Positions 8,372 to 17,760 of a stretch of 64,000 nucleotides of DNA are shown here, in pieces (the stretch's first letter is position 1; each line of letters begins with the position of its first letter). Source of the DNA: Planctomycetota bacterium (GTDB lineage: Bacteria > Planctomycetota > SZUA-567 > H5-PLA8); assembly GCA_015075375.1 (NCBI GenBank), contig JABTUM010000004.1, positions 186,001 to 250,000 of the forward strand, read 5' to 3'. A program made the position numbers and the translations under genes. A model generated the notes under the pieces. It did not search any database and was not told the DNA's origin. It was given only the letters and a program-made list of their open reading frames with translations.

Positions 8372-11326
8372 TTAATCTGCGGTATCCTGGACATCCTTCA
8401 AGGCCACGGTTGCCTGCGCGTGATAGTTCACTTTGACGCTCACGATGCGCCCGTTGCCGTAATCGGAAATGTATATTCTCCGATCTGTATGGGTTCCTGC
8501 ATACAACGGGTGAAAAAGCCCCACTTCGTCGCCGCCAAGCGGCAGTTTGCTATCCTTGCCGGCGCTGTCCACATTGCCGTAGCGGCCTATGCGCAGAATC
8601 AAATTCCCCGCGGAATCGAGCACGCCGACGGTAAATTGTTGCGGTTCGGGAACAATGGAACGTGCGTATAAATCGAGCGCGAACCGCGAAAACCAGCACG
8701 CACAGCCGCCTCCCGCTTGGGAAGCGCTAAAGCCCGCGAAACCTACGCCGGGGTAAAACCATTCCGCTTCGCCCTCGATCCACATCCCGCGCACAACTTT
8801 ATTCCCCTGTGGAGCGAACTCCGGCGAGATGGCCACCGGCGCGTCTTTCGAGTCGGAAATGAATTTGCATGCCTTTGCTTTAACTTTGGTCATGGTTTCT
8901 GACATCTGATTGAAATAGAGCGCTCCATCCACCACGCGTGTAGGCGTATGCATGAAGTAAATGCTGTTGTCCCCATCGAGTGCCACGCCGTCCACTTGCG
9001 AAATACCCGGGACGGCATCCTCGTGCACCAGCTTTCCATGTTTGTTCCAGATGTGAATACAGGGTGTTGTGCTGCCGGAAAGCCGGCCGGGGTACAGCAC
9101 CGGCTTGTATTCTTTCCCTTGCCCTTTGATTTTGGATGGATCGAACTGGCGATTTTCGCCCGCTGCGCCTTGTCCGCTTATACCTACAAAGCGGTAGGCA
9201 CAGGACGCGATGATGAATCCTTTGGGCGATACGTGAATACCGCCTTGGTGATAGCAGACCGGGGACTTGGACGGCATCACCAAGCCCGAAAGCACCTTGG
9301 TAGTCTTTCCGCCAATGCCCCCGTCGTTGCCCAAGGCCTGGAAATCTTCGCCGTAATCGAATGGAATTTCCTGCCAGGTAACGGGATCGTAGCGCACGAT
9401 CACGTCCGTATTGCGCAAATACACCATGCCGTTGATATCGAACGCGGCATCGATGGCATTAAATGGCATCTCTATGACCTTGATGCTTCCCGAATTCGGA
9501 TCGATCTCCAGCCAGCGGTTGGATGCCTTGGTCGTCGGCGCGCTATCGGCCTCGGCCAGGTACAGCATGCCGTTTACGGGATTCACGTACAGATGCTGGA
9601 TGGCATTGGTCGGCGGTTTGGCGCGAACGACTGCCTTAACCGTTTCCTGGCCGAAATCGCGAATGACTTCCAGTTTCCCCTCTTTTTCCCGAAGCACTTT
9701 GATGCCTGCCGATTCCCAGGGGACGGACTGCCCGCCGTTTCCGGTGGTGATGCCCTGCTCAATGTCGTTTCGGCAATCCCTGCCTAGCCAAACGGTCAGG
9801 GGCTCGGCCCACATATCGACTTCAGCCGTATACCACAACGGATGCGGCAGCCCGATGTGGATCCCGTAGCGCCCGTTAAATTCAGGCAATGGCAGATCCC
9901 ATTTGGAGATCTCTTTAGGGTTGTCCAACGGACCGTAGCGCGTAAGCGCCGGCTTTATTTTGACATCCTTGGCCGCCAGGAGCAGATAGGACGGCACCAT
10001 CCAGGAAAAGACAAACATCTCGCCGGTGCGCTTGTTAATCCGAACCAGCGCGGGCTTATACGTTTTGACCTCCTTCAGAAACACTCCGTCCGGAGCGAAG
10101 ACCTGAATTCGATCGTTCATGAAGTCGGATACGTACACGCGCCCTTGCGCATCGCAGTCTACGGACGTGGCATTCTTGAATTGGCCGGGTTCCGAACCCG
10201 CGCCTACGGCCTGCCCGCCTTTCGAGCCCACCTCACCCTTAAAGACTTCCGCATCCCCGTCCCGATCCAACGCGATTCGCATGACCGCATTTAGGGTGTC
10301 GAAGTTGTAGCTGAATCGATAAGAGTAGCCTGTCAGGTAAGCCCATTTCCCATCGGGTGAAACCGCTACGCTCGTTGGTCCGATGTTCACACTTCTGCTG
10401 TTGTCGTACTGAACTTTAAATCCCTTGAGTTCCGCACCCGTCATGCCTCCTGAAATCTTCTCACCGCTGCCCGAGGTCGAAAATCGATTAAGCCGCTGAA
10501 AAGCCAAGCAGACTTGCTTGCCCTGAATGTCCATGCCGGTCGCGGCTCGCCCATGCCGCCCGCCTTGGTCGAAATCGCTGCAGTTGTCGCCGGACGTCAG
10601 CAACGTCTGCTGATAAACGCTTTTCTTATACGGCAATCGCATGCCTTGGGGGAAATCTCGCCAATCGAGATCCTTGAAACCATCCAAGGTATTGTGCGGA
10701 AACGGATACACGGTGCGAAGATACGTACCAGAATGATCGAAGAGCTTTAGGGAATCGATTCCGCTGCCCTCAAAAACAAAAACCCCTTCTTCCGAAGCTC
10801 GAATTATTGGAACACCTTGCGAGATGCGTTTGTACGGACTCCAGTAAACGTTTTTCTCGAATTCGGGCTTCAAGCCCAGTGAAACGCGGATGGTCAACCG
10901 CTCCTTATGGTCGGTCAATCTGCCCTGGTCATCTTTTCCGTCCCAGATAACTCGCTGCTTGAGGGTATTCTTTTGGAACGGTTCCGGCGCATTCGCGCCG
11001 AGCACTCCGCTGCCCAGATGCCGTACAATCCGGCCGGATTCGTCCTCCACCGCCACCGTGACATCGCAATAGTCTTTGGACTCGAACGCAACGGTCACCG
11101 TGTCGCCGCTTCGGGTGACCTGAGGCTTCTCGGTAAACTCAAAGACCTCCTTGCGCTTAACTTTCATCTCTTCCGCGTCGGAGGCGAGCAGTCCAGGGCA
11201 GAGGATTACGGCAAGCAAAATCAACCACCGCAGAATCGGACCACCTTGAATCCGTGTGAGCCGAAAAGCGAAGCCGGTGGTCTGCAAAGATTCCTTCCAA
11301 GCGCACTCAATGCTTCGATTGGCCAT
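8372..11326 (-). CDS. Secreted NHL/beta-propeller protein with FlgD-like Ig domain
   Basis: The product (984 residues as drawn) is an exported protein of unknown function. A hydrophobic run ending in LCPGLLASDAEE looks like a signal peptide, but it lies about 30-50 residues from the first ATG, so the true start is probably internal or non-ATG. Next comes a FlgD-type Ig-like segment (ESGRIVRHLGSGV ... WDGKDDQGR). NHL-like strands follow, such as DCDAQGRVYVSDFMNDRIQVF and, near the C-terminus, RRIYISDYGNGRIVSVKV. By eye the codon use is less GC-rich than in its neighbours. Proteins like this are common in Planctomycetota-type genomes, and their role is usually guessed as extracellular binding. 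It is transcribed alone and converges on glnE. Confidence 0.75.
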   Translation of the reverse strand: MANRSIECAWKESLQTTGFAFRLTRIQGGPILRWLILLAVILCPGLLASDAEEMKVKRKEVFEFTEKPQVTRSGDTVTVAFESKDYCDVTVAVEDESGRIVRHLGSGVLGANAPEPFQKNTLKQRVIWDGKDDQGRLTDHKERLTIRVSLGLKPEFEKNVYWSPYKRISQGVPIIRASEEGVFVFEGSGIDSLKLFDHSGTYLRTVYPFPHNTLDGFKDLDWRDFPQGMRLPYKKSVYQQTLLTSGDNCSDFDQGGRHGRAATGMDIQGKQVCLAFQRLNRFSTSGSGEKISGGMTGAELKGFKVQYDNSRSVNIGPTSVAVSPDGKWAYLTGYSYRFSYNFDTLNAVMRIALDRDGDAEVFKGEVGSKGGQAVGAGSEPGQFKNATSVDCDAQGRVYVSDFMNDRIQVFAPDGVFLKEVKTYKPALVRINKRTGEMFVFSWMVPSYLLLAAKDVKIKPALTRYGPLDNPKEISKWDLPLPEFNGRYGIHIGLPHPLWYTAEVDMWAEPLTVWLGRDCRNDIEQGITTGNGGQSVPWESAGIKVLREKEGKLEVIRDFGQETVKAVVRAKPPTNAIQHLYVNPVNGMLYLAEADSAPTTKASNRWLEIDPNSGSIKVIEMPFNAIDAAFDINGMVYLRNTDVIVRYDPVTWQEIPFDYGEDFQALGNDGGIGGKTTKVLSGLVMPSKSPVCYHQGGIHVSPKGFIIASCAYRFVGISGQGAAGENRQFDPSKIKGQGKEYKPVLYPGRLSGSTTPCIHIWNKHGKLVHEDAVPGISQVDGVALDGDNSIYFMHTPTRVVDGALYFNQMSETMTKVKAKACKFISDSKDAPVAISPEFAPQGNKVVRGMWIEGEAEWFYPGVGFAGFSASQAGGGCACWFSRFALDLYARSIVPEPQQFTVGVLDSAGNLILRIGRYGNVDSAGKDSKLPLGGDEVGLFHPLYAGTHTDRRIYISDYGNGRIVSVKVNYHAQATVALKDVQDTAD

Positions 11327-11674
11327 GGTCGTGACGCATCCGTAAGGGAGAGCTCGCTGTACGGCCGAAGCTCTCGGGTCGGCGATCCTGAATGTTTCGA
11401 GCCAAACGCTACTCTAGGCTCTACCCCGAAACTCCTCTTCGGCCTCTGCTTGGTCCGCGCGGCGCATACGCCTTCGAAGCGTTTTGGGACCAAACCTAAT
11501 ACCACCTGGTATTTAAGCGGCCTTCCTGGATAGAAATACACCAATGGAATTGCGCGGCCGGTTCTATTTCGTTCGGCTATACCTGAATATCGAACATGTA
11601 TTCAAACGGCGATACAGAAACAGACGTCTACTCGATAGATATCCAGAAACGGTGGGATCCTGACTCTATACCTA
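11327..11674. other. 348-bp intergenic region
   Basis: This gap separates the start of the leftward beta-propeller gene from the end of the leftward dipeptide-epimerase-like gene. It is AT-richer than the surrounding genes. A short open frame (11221-11544, minus strand) crosses it but shows no domain and overlaps the coding start of the propeller gene, so it is not called. The one clear structure is the inverted repeat at 11498-11513, listed separately. No tRNA-like fold or clear rho-independent terminator was found. Confidence 0.5.
11498..11513. promoter_or_regulatory. Inverted repeat, candidate operator
   Basis: The 16 bases AATACCACCTGGTATT form two perfectly complementary 7-bp arms around a 2-bp centre. 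The element lies about 170-190 bp upstream of the propeller gene's first ATG, inside the AT-richer intergenic region. Its size and symmetry suit a dimeric regulator such as a LacI- or GntR-type protein, but no such regulator is encoded nearby. No T-tract follows on either strand, which argues against a terminator. Confidence 0.35.
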
Positions 11675-12694
11675 TCAGGCCGGCACAACTCCAAGTCCCG
11701 GACCCTTGGGCAACAGCAATCGGGCGGCTTTGTCCAGCTTTACGCCACGGAATGGATCGTTAGAGATCAGCACGTTGCCATCCAAATCCGCGTAGTCGAC
11801 CAAGGGGGTAAGCTGGGCTCCGGCGGTAATCATCACGCTGGACTCGATCATGCATCCGATCATGATTTTGAGTCCGCAGGATCGCGCGGTGTGGATCATC
11901 TGCAGCGCTCGACGCAGTCCGCCGCATTTGACGAGCTTGATGTTGATCCCGTCTACGCAACCCAACAGCTTGGGAACGTCTTCGGGAACCACGCTGGACT
12001 CATCGGTGAGCAACGGAATTCCGATAGATTGTTTGATCCGCTTCAACGCCGCGGGATTGCCGGGCGGTACGGGCTGCTCGAGGAATTCGACACCCAGCTT
12101 CTCCAGCAATTTCGCCTTTCGGATTGAATCCGCGACGCTCCAGCCGCAGTTGGCGTCTACTCGAAGCGTTTTCTTGGGACACTGCTTGCGAACTTCCCGG
12201 ATAATCTCTTCGTCGCCGGGCACACCCAGCTTGATCTTGAGCACGGGAAAGCGTTCAGCTTCGGCCAATTTCTGACGCACCTTCTCGAGCGAATCGATCC
12301 CGATGGTGAACGAAGTCCGCGGCGTGTCTGCGGCATCTAGGCCCCAGTATTTCCACAGCGGGATGTTCAGCAATTTTCCGATCAGGTCGTGTAAAGCAAG
12401 ATCGATGGCCGCGAGCGCGCCGGGGTGCTTCGGATACTTGCGCCGCAGTTCTGCCAGCACGCGCTCCAGATCGAACGGATGAGCCTTCGCGAGCACGCGG
12501 CCCATCTCGCGCAAAGTCTTGATCGTGCCCGCCTGGTCCTGTCCGTAATAGCTCACGGGACTGGCTTCGCCCAGCCCTTCGTGCTTTCCATGGCGGATGC
12601 GCACAAGCACGTTATGCGCCCAATCCGACGACGAGCGCGCGATCGTGAACGTGTGGCGCAGGCGCAGTTCCAGCGGTTCGGCGGTCAGCTTCAT
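11675..12694 (-). CDS. dgcA: N-acetyl-D-glutamate racemase / dipeptide epimerase family (enolase superfamily)
   Basis: This 339-residue enzyme belongs to the muconate-lactonizing/dipeptide-epimerase branch of the enolase superfamily. The racemase lysine pair is visible as K153/K155 (VLKIKLGV) and K253 (NIKLVKCGG). The metal ligands are D180, E206 and D231 (RVDANCGW, FLEQPVP, LLTDES). Such proteins were first annotated as L-Ala-D/L-Glu epimerases. When they are encoded directly with a DUF1611 protein, as here, the known role of the pair is D-glutamate catabolism: DgcN N-acetylates D-Glu, and DgcA racemises N-acetyl-D-Glu to N-acetyl-L-Glu. Its ATG overlaps the DgcN-like stop codon (ATGA at 12691-12694), so the two are translationally coupled. 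The dipeptide epimerase role remains possible if the partner acts differently. Confidence 0.8.
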   Translation of the reverse strand: MKLTAEPLELRLRHTFTIARSSSDWAHNVLVRIRHGKHEGLGEASPVSYYGQDQAGTIKTLREMGRVLAKAHPFDLERVLAELRRKYPKHPGALAAIDLALHDLIGKLLNIPLWKYWGLDAADTPRTSFTIGIDSLEKVRQKLAEAERFPVLKIKLGVPGDEEIIREVRKQCPKKTLRVDANCGWSVADSIRKAKLLEKLGVEFLEQPVPPGNPAALKRIKQSIGIPLLTDESSVVPEDVPKLLGCVDGINIKLVKCGGLRRALQMIHTARSCGLKIMIGCMIESSVMITAGAQLTPLVDYADLDGNVLISNDPFRGVKLDKAARLLLPKGPGLGVVPA

Positions 12695-13773
12695 TTCTTC
12701 TTCTTCCGCTTCTTGATCCTGTAATGCTTCTCCAGCGCATCCATCAACTTATCGACGCGCCCGAACCGGTACACGTCGGTGCACGGCAGTCCGGTCAGCT
12801 TTTCGGTTTTCTCGACCTCGCGCTTCGCGGCAGCCGGCGTCATTTCAAAGGTATTCAGCGCCACGGCGACGACCTTCGAAGGACAGAGCAGGCCGGCGAG
12901 CTTCTCGTGCAGGTCGATCAAGAAGGGCAACGAAGGAATGGGCGTCGGAACGTTGTTGGTCACCTTCCGCGTCGGGCAATGGCACAGCACCATCGCGTCA
13001 GGCGCGGTGCCGTGCAGCAAGCCCATGGTCACGGCGCTATAAGCGGGATGCCCGATGGCGCCTTGGCCTTCGACGAAGAGTATCTCGCGGTGTTTGCGTT
13101 CCAACACCAACCGCTCAGCCGCGCCGTTCGTGAAGTCGCTGATCGTGCGGTCCATGGGGATGCCGCTGCCTTCGATGATGATCCCGGTCTGGCCGGTGGC
13201 GACGAACTCGGCATCGTACCCGCGCGCCTTGGCCTCCTTGGTCATCTCCAGCATCACCGACATCTTGCCCAGATTGCAGTCGCTGCCCACGGCCAGCACG
13301 CGTTTACACTTGGTGTCTTTGGCGATGTTCAGACTGCAATCGAGATCCGGAGGCGGCACGCGGACGTCCCAGATGGTGCGCTTGTACTGCTTGGCGATGC
13401 TCGCGAGCTTCGGATCGTCGTTAAGAAACGTATGCAAGCCGCTGATCACATCCAGGCCGGCCTTCATCGCGTCGGCAATCGTCTTCAGCCACGCCGCGGG
13501 AAGCTTGCCGCCGACGGGCGCTATGCCGATCATCAGGGTATTGGGCTTGTAACCCAGTGCCTCCTTTAAGGTGGCCACGATGGGCACGTCGGCGCCCACG
13601 CCCACCAGTTCCTTCAGGTTGCGGCCGGCGGCTTTACTGTCTAGCACGCACGCCACTTCGTCGGGCCGATAGCGAATCACGCTCACCGCCGTCTTGGCGC
13701 GCCAAATGTTTAACTGGCCTTCGGTGAGAATGACCATCCGCCGCTGACTGCGCTTCCCGGTTGCCTTGCCCAT
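12691..13773 (-). CDS. dgcN: DUF1611-family N-acetyltransferase DgcN-like
   Basis: The 360-residue product has an N-terminal Rossmann-like part and a C-terminal DUF1611 P-loop domain. The nucleotide-binding loop is GSDCNLGKMS at residues 163-172, and the family stretch TGQTGIIIEGSGIPMDR follows. Characterised relatives (DgcN) transfer an acetyl group to D-glutamate, which is then racemised by the DgcA partner encoded immediately downstream. The start at 13773 is well supported by AAGGAGGGGG about 7 bases upstream. The C-terminus is strongly basic (KKRKKKK), and that lysine run overlaps the dgcA start. The acetyl donor and substrate are inferred from the family and the gene pairing, not from visible catalytic residues. 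It is the first gene of a two-gene operon. Confidence 0.8.
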   Translation of the reverse strand: MGKATGKRSQRRMVILTEGQLNIWRAKTAVSVIRYRPDEVACVLDSKAAGRNLKELVGVGADVPIVATLKEALGYKPNTLMIGIAPVGGKLPAAWLKTIADAMKAGLDVISGLHTFLNDDPKLASIAKQYKRTIWDVRVPPPDLDCSLNIAKDTKCKRVLAVGSDCNLGKMSVMLEMTKEAKARGYDAEFVATGQTGIIIEGSGIPMDRTISDFTNGAAERLVLERKHREILFVEGQGAIGHPAYSAVTMGLLHGTAPDAMVLCHCPTRKVTNNVPTPIPSLPFLIDLHEKLAGLLCPSKVVAVALNTFEMTPAAAKREVEKTEKLTGLPCTDVYRFGRVDKLMDALEKHYRIKKRKKKK

Positions 13774-13954
13774 CGCCCCCTCCTTGATTCGGTCCTGCCC
13801 GCGCGTGAATTAACACACCGCCCCGCTTCGCGAAAAAAAGCGGCCCTGAACGGCCTCTCGATTGGAGCTGGTGCAAGCACCATAGCCCAAGCCGAAGCGC
13901 CTTCCAGTGCGGAACAACGCCACGCCATGCGGTGGGATGAAACCGGTATTATGG

Positions 13955-15955
13955 TCACGCCAGCGGCGCGGGGCGTTCACCGGAGGGCGCGCCGTCCAGG
14001 AAAGTGCGATACCAAAGTTCGGTCGCAAGCAGCGCATAAAGCCGCTCGCCGTGATTATCCTGCCTTTCTTGATGCGCTTTCCAGAACGGCTCCCAATAGC
14101 CAGGCCGGAATAGCCCGTCGCCAACCAGTCGCGACTCATGGAATAGATCGGCGGCGACTTTCTGAAGCGGCCCGCGAAACCATTCGTCGAGCGGCACACC
14201 GAATCCGCGCTTGGCGGAACGCACAACCTGTTCAGGCACGCGCTGGGTTGCCAGCCTTCGCAACAGAGGTTTCGTCTCGCGTCCAGGCATTCGCACCTCG
14301 TCGGGAATCGAAAGCGCCAGCTCGATCAGGTCCACATCCAAAAACGGGCTGCGCACCTCCAAACCGTGCGCCATGGACATGCGATCCACCTTATGCAGCA
14401 CATCGCCGGGCAGGTAGGTCGCCAAATCCGCCCGCTGCAACACACCTACCTCGGAAAGGTGATCGCCCGGTTCGTCGTTGGGAAAAAGCGATTTCGCGGC
14501 GCGCTTGAGGGCATTGGCCAAATACTCGCGGCCGTCCAACTCCGCGTTTTGCGCCGCGAGATCGTCGCTGTAAAGCCCGCGAATGGCCTCCTGCTCAAAT
14601 AGCGTTTGGGCGCCCACATACGCCGGGATATTCGAAGCCTCTTGCTTGCGCAGCTTCTCCATCCAGCGCACCAGGCGATCCCAACCTTGCCGCGAGGGCA
14701 CGGGATGCCATGCGTGCGCAAACTTTACGAAGCCCGCACGCAGCCAACCCGGCAGGCGCATCCAGTTTCGGTAATGCTTCATGCCGGCATAGCGCTGGTA
14801 TCCGGCAAATGCTTCGTCGCCTCCATCCCCGCTCAGTACGACCGTGGCATGCCCTTTGGTCCGTTCGGCCAGCACGTAAGTAGGCAAACACGAGCTGTCG
14901 AAATAGGGCTCGTCCGTATGCCATACGATCTGCTGCAAGAGTTTGAACACGTCGGGCGGCACTTCGAAGTCCGTATGCTGCGTATGCAGATGCTCGGCCG
15001 TCAGGCGCGCGAGCGGTCGCTCATCCCACTCGGGCTGCGCAAAGCCCGCGGCAAACGTCGACGTTCCCGCGCCGTACAGCGCCGCCACAAGCGACGAATC
15101 CAGCCCCCCGGAAAGCCAGACGCCTTTGGGAACATCCGCGTTCGTCCTGCGCCCAAAGGCTTCTGCCAGCGCGTTATGACATTTTAGCTCGAACGGCCCC
15201 AGAGGGTGCAACCCCGGCTGGGACCGCACTCGCAGTTCCTCGCCTTCTTTGGCGAGCGATGCGGCATCCGAGTTTGCCTTCAACGTCCACCACGATCGAT
15301 ACCGCAGCGCTGCGTCTTTGCCTTCCGCCCAATGTCCCGGCGGGAGTTTCTCCACATCCTTGAATCCGCTGCGCGGCGGAGGCACGTAGCGATACGTGAG
15401 CGCCTCATGCAGCGCGACGGGGTCCAACTCGGGATCAACCAGCCCGGACGCGAATAGCGCTTTGGGTTCGCTGGCGAATAGCAACGCGTCGCCACGTTCG
15501 GCAAAGTACAGCGGTTTCACGCCAATGGGGTCCCGCGCGAGCACCAGTCGGCGCTCCCGCGCATCCCACAGCGCAAACGCAAACATCCCGCGCAATTTCT
15601 CGAGCAGCGGTTCGAGCCCCCACTGCTCGTAGCCATGCAAAAGCACTTCGGTGTCAGACTGGCTGACGAAGGTGTGGCCCGCTTGTTCCAGTTCGGAGCG
15701 CAAGGCGCGATAGTTGTAGATCTCACCGTTAAAGACGATGCGCAACGCACCGTCCTCGTTGGCCATGGGCTGCTCGGCGGCGGGCGAGAGGTCGATTACC
15801 TTCAGGCGCCGGAATCCCAGCGCGCAATGCGTATCGCGCCAGAAACCTTCGCTGTCGGGACCGCGGTGTATCAAGGTGCGAGCAGCGCGTTCGATGCGTT
15901 CGGCATCGCCACCCGCCAGCCCATTCCAGCGCACTAAGCCCACGATACCACACAT
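13955..15955 (-). CDS. asnB: Asparagine synthase (glutamine-hydrolysing)
   Basis: AsnB makes asparagine, or amidates an Asp-like substrate, from glutamine and ATP. The protein starts MCGIVGLVRWNG, so Cys2 becomes the N-terminal glutaminase nucleophile after Met removal. The class II glutaminase domain fills residues about 1-210, with the IVFNGEIYNY and DTEVLLHGYEQWG signatures. The synthetase domain follows, with the pyrophosphate loop VWLSGGLDSSLVAAL near residue 285 and VVLSGDGGDEAFAGYQRY. Length (666) is in the range of the actinobacterial/planctomycetal AsnB type, some members of which serve exopolysaccharide or peptide pathways. It is 51 bp downstream of cysS in the same direction, so the two may be co-transcribed. 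No other sugar or peptide pathway genes adjoin it. Confidence 0.93.
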   Translation of the reverse strand: MCGIVGLVRWNGLAGGDAERIERAARTLIHRGPDSEGFWRDTHCALGFRRLKVIDLSPAAEQPMANEDGALRIVFNGEIYNYRALRSELEQAGHTFVSQSDTEVLLHGYEQWGLEPLLEKLRGMFAFALWDARERRLVLARDPIGVKPLYFAERGDALLFASEPKALFASGLVDPELDPVALHEALTYRYVPPPRSGFKDVEKLPPGHWAEGKDAALRYRSWWTLKANSDAASLAKEGEELRVRSQPGLHPLGPFELKCHNALAEAFGRRTNADVPKGVWLSGGLDSSLVAALYGAGTSTFAAGFAQPEWDERPLARLTAEHLHTQHTDFEVPPDVFKLLQQIVWHTDEPYFDSSCLPTYVLAERTKGHATVVLSGDGGDEAFAGYQRYAGMKHYRNWMRLPGWLRAGFVKFAHAWHPVPSRQGWDRLVRWMEKLRKQEASNIPAYVGAQTLFEQEAIRGLYSDDLAAQNAELDGREYLANALKRAAKSLFPNDEPGDHLSEVGVLQRADLATYLPGDVLHKVDRMSMAHGLEVRSPFLDVDLIELALSIPDEVRMPGRETKPLLRRLATQRVPEQVVRSAKRGFGVPLDEWFRGPLQKVAADLFHESRLVGDGLFRPGYWEPFWKAHQERQDNHGERLYALLATELWYRTFLDGAPSGERPAPLA

Positions 15956-16006
15956 GCCGCGATTGTAGGTGTGCGCGGGACGGACGCCACCCGCGGAAAG
16001 CGAGCG

Positions 16007-17584
16007 CTACTTCTTGCGGACCTCCGACTTCCCGCCGGGCAGATCCTTGATTTCGAAGTTCAGCTTCAGGAGTCCGTCGCGGATCGCGTCAGCGAGGGGG
16101 AATTGCTTGCCTTGTCGCGCCAGCGCGCGGATCTCGAGCAGCAGCGCGGAAAGCCCGGCCTCGGCGCCGCCGCTTAGCGTTTCGCGCCATTCGCGCAGGC
16201 CCAGGATGCCCAGCAACTTTCGGATCGTCTGCGAGGCATGTTGGAAGCCGATGCGTTCCGCGGGCGAACATTCCTGTCCGGCGCGCTTGGCCAGTTCGCT
16301 GTTTACGGCGCTTACCAATTCGAAGATCACGCCCAGTGCACCGGCGGTGTTAAAGTCGTCGTCCATCGACGACTCGAAAGCCGATTCGGCGCGGACGACA
16401 GCCTTGAGCAGCGGTACGCCGATGGTTTGCGTCCCGGCGTCCTCCAGCAGCGCCATCTCTTCGCTGGTCTTGCGCCAGCTTCCCGTCTCGTTCGGATTTT
16501 CGCCCGAGATCCGCGCGAGCCCTTCCAGCGCGTTGTAAATGCGTTCGAGCTTCGCGGTCGCCTCGTCGAGCATTTCCAACGAGAAATCCACCGGCGAGCG
16601 GTAATGACTCGAAAGCAGCATCATGCGTAGCGCCATGGGATCGTAAGGCCCTTCCGGCCAGATCATCTCGCGCACCCATTTCACGTTGCTGCGGCCCATT
16701 TTCTCCTGGCTGCTCTTGGCCATTTTCTCGCCGTCCACGGTAATGAATTCGTTGTGGACCCAATAGCGTACGGATTCGGCTCCGGACAGTTCGTCGCAGT
16801 ACGCGCATTCGGTCTGCGCCTTTTCGTCCTCGTGATGCGGGAAAAGCAGATCCTTGCCGCCGCAGTGGATATCGAAGGGCACGCCCAGATAACGCCGCGA
16901 CATGGCGCTGCATTCCAGGTGCCACCCGGGGCGCCCGTCGCCGTAGGGACTGGGCCAGCGCGGCACTTTGTCGCCGCCCGCCTGCAGCTCTCCCTTATCG
17001 TTTTTATTGAGCTTCCAAAGAATGAAATCGCCCGGATTCTTCTTCACCTTCAGCCGCTCTTCATCGACGCGACCCGACAAACCTGCTTCTTCCTCATCGA
17101 GCTTGCGCTTGGAGAGGTTCCCGTAGCGCGCGTAGCTGCCGGTATCGAAATAAATGTCGCCGTCGCTGGCGGCATAGGCGTGCTTTCGGTCCATGAGCAG
17201 TTTGACGATTTCCAGCATCTCGTCGATATGGTCGGTCGCGCGCGGGAATCCGTCGGCGGGCCGGATATTCAGCCGGTGCATTAACGCATGGCTCTCGCCG
17301 ATATATGTATCCGTGATCTCGCGCCAGCTTCGCTTCTCTTTCAAGGCGCGCTTGATGATCTTGTCGTCGATATCGGTGAAGTTGGTTACGTAGCGAACCT
17401 GGTAGCCTTTGTGCTCCAGATAGCGCCTTATGACATCCGGCACAATGTACGCACGCGCGTGGCCGATATGCAAGCTGTCGTACACAGTCGGACCGCAGCA
17501 GTAGATGCGAACCTTACGGCCGGCCGGGTCGAGCGGCTTGAATTCTTCCTTCTCGCGCGATTGCGAATTCAAAATGCGAAGCAT
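16007..17584 (-). CDS. cysS: Cysteinyl-tRNA synthetase
   Basis: This class I aminoacyl-tRNA synthetase charges tRNA-Cys. The zinc-site and ATP-site hallmarks are all present: YCCGPTVYD with Cys30, HIGH at about residues 39-42, the WHLECSAMS segment, the GGKDLLFPHHEDEKAQTECA zinc/ligand region, and KMAKSS near residue 287 as the KMSKS loop. Ala in place of Ser in KMSKS is a tolerated variant. Length (525) is slightly above the 461-residue E. coli enzyme because of extra C-terminal residues. It ends in the lysine- and arginine-containing GGKSEVRKK. asnB follows after 51 bp. The 176 bp upstream hold no gene and no recognisable T-box leader. Confidence 0.97.
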   Translation of the reverse strand: MLRILNSQSREKEEFKPLDPAGRKVRIYCCGPTVYDSLHIGHARAYIVPDVIRRYLEHKGYQVRYVTNFTDIDDKIIKRALKEKRSWREITDTYIGESHALMHRLNIRPADGFPRATDHIDEMLEIVKLLMDRKHAYAASDGDIYFDTGSYARYGNLSKRKLDEEEAGLSGRVDEERLKVKKNPGDFILWKLNKNDKGELQAGGDKVPRWPSPYGDGRPGWHLECSAMSRRYLGVPFDIHCGGKDLLFPHHEDEKAQTECAYCDELSGAESVRYWVHNEFITVDGEKMAKSSQEKMGRSNVKWVREMIWPEGPYDPMALRMMLLSSHYRSPVDFSLEMLDEATAKLERIYNALEGLARISGENPNETGSWRKTSEEMALLEDAGTQTIGVPLLKAVVRAESAFESSMDDDFNTAGALGVIFELVSAVNSELAKRAGQECSPAERIGFQHASQTIRKLLGILGLREWRETLSGGAEAGLSALLLEIRALARQGKQFPLADAIRDGLLKLNFEIKDLPGGKSEVRKK

Positions 17585-17760
17585 GCGGGACGGCCTTTCG
17601 TGTGCGGACGAGGAAGGGTGGCGAAGCGGAAACGCGTCTCAACACGCACACGAAGCGGCGCCGCGCGGATCGATGCCGCGCACGGTCGGGAGCGAAGGAT
17701 CGGCCACCGTGTGCATGCACCCTCTTTACCACCGCCGGCAGCCTGTTTCAAGCCGCGCCG

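Noticed and set aside
11221..11544. Minus-strand open frame of 107 codons in the 11.3-11.5 kb gap
   Set aside because: Overlaps the propeller gene's N-terminal coding region in another frame, has no ribosome-binding site and no recognisable domain.
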